From: an uncultured Bacteroidota bacterium
Lineage (GTDB): Bacteria > Bacteroidota > Bacteroidia > Bacteroidales > P3
Length of the DNA: 47,511 nucleotides
NCBI GenBank assembly: GCA_902776365.1
Contig: CACYPU010000014.1
Coordinates: 1-47,511, forward strand
Reading direction: 5' to 3'
A program made the translations under genes and the position numbers. The notes under the pieces were generated by a model. That model made no database searches, was not told where the DNA came from, and worked only from the letters and a program-made list of their open reading frames with translations. Of the stretch, positions 47,406 to 47,511 are shown one piece after another. Position 1 is the first letter of the stretch, and the number at the start of each line of letters is the position of its first letter.

Positions 47406-47511
47406 CTATTGAATCAGCAGTTTCTTGGTGGTGGGGCCGGCGGGGGTGAGGATGCGGAGGAGGTAGGTGCCGCGGGGCCAGGAGGAGACGTCGAGGGAGA
47501 ATGTGTGAATG
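47406..47511 (-). CDS. C-terminal end of a T9SS type A cargo protein (partial)
   Basis: The last 34 codons of a gene entering from the right: IHTFSLDVSSWPRGTYLLRI then LTPAGPTTKKLLIQ and TAG. The W-x-x-G-x-Y-x-x-x-I...KKLLIQ pattern is the type A T9SS sorting domain, which targets a secreted protein to the PorV/PorU machinery. The rest of the protein is outside the window. Confidence 0.8.
   Translation of the reverse strand, partial: IHTFSLDVSSWPRGTYLLRILTPAGPTTKKLLIQ

Overview
The window looks like a chromosomal segment of a Bacteroidota bacterium, probably order Bacteroidales. The evidence is: many genes preceded by a TAnnTTTG -7 box instead of an E. coli-type -10; a fused secDF; a SusC-like TonB-dependent receptor; a PorV/PorQ-family barrel and a type IX secretion (T9SS) C-terminal sorting tail at the right edge; a DUF4301 protein; and very tight gene packing. 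Most genes look GC-rich. A few (the DUF4143 ATPase near 10.2-11.5 kb, the retropepsin-like lipoprotein, the SecD-like lipoprotein) are visibly AT-richer. No rRNA, tRNA, CRISPR array or transposase was seen.

Left part (1-16.8 kb): small accessory metabolism and regulators. It holds a frameshifted Vat-like acetyltransferase at the edge; a compact operon (MmcQ/YjbR protein, sugar O-acetyltransferase, SPL-type radical SAM protein, dienelactone-hydrolase-like lipoprotein); a flavin reductase; an HxlR regulator with a macrodomain remnant; a cupin; a flavodoxin split by a 35-bp tandem repeat; a retropepsin-like lipoprotein with an aldo/keto reductase; a nucleoside hydrolase; a decayed AlbA-type gene; an AAA/DUF4143 ATPase coupled to an AraC regulator; a beta-helix DUF4353 surface protein divergent from a second AraC regulator; an acyl-ACP thioesterase; and an FMN reductase.

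Middle (17-38.9 kb): housekeeping and envelope genes. rpsO, a HIT protein and greA are followed by a large apparent operon read leftwards, 31.6 to 18.3 kb: secDF, a 117-aa membrane protein, a 1278-aa TonB-dependent receptor, a 1633-aa secreted T9SS-type protein, and a PorV/PorQ-family barrel. This is the best candidate for a coherent, poorly described surface system, in which the Sec accessory motor is probably co-transcribed with a giant cargo and its possible dedicated outer-membrane partners. radC diverges from secDF. Another operon (cyclophilin, pheS, folB) ends in a lipoprotein that is a free-standing copy of the SecD periplasmic P1 domain. Then come a small lipoprotein, DUF4301, LemA and a TPM-domain protein.

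Right part (39-47.5 kb): a 45-aa basic protein, a Nudix hydrolase overlapping a UvrD-type helicase with an internal DEDDh exonuclease domain, then a leftward operon (DUF3142-like lipoprotein, TPR-like secreted protein, LytTR regulator, NAGPA-type protein) and the tail of a T9SS cargo gene. The most striking signal is here. The helicase gene carries two full (105 nt) and two half (43 and 41 nt) copies of a palindromic element built from short GGAGTGCA-type repeats, all translated in the same frame. The adjacent Nudix gene has a different in-frame element of the same architecture. An intergenic half copy lies at 47349-47402. These look like protein-coding palindromic elements comparable in logic to the palindromic elements of Rickettsia and Wolbachia, but of unrelated sequence.
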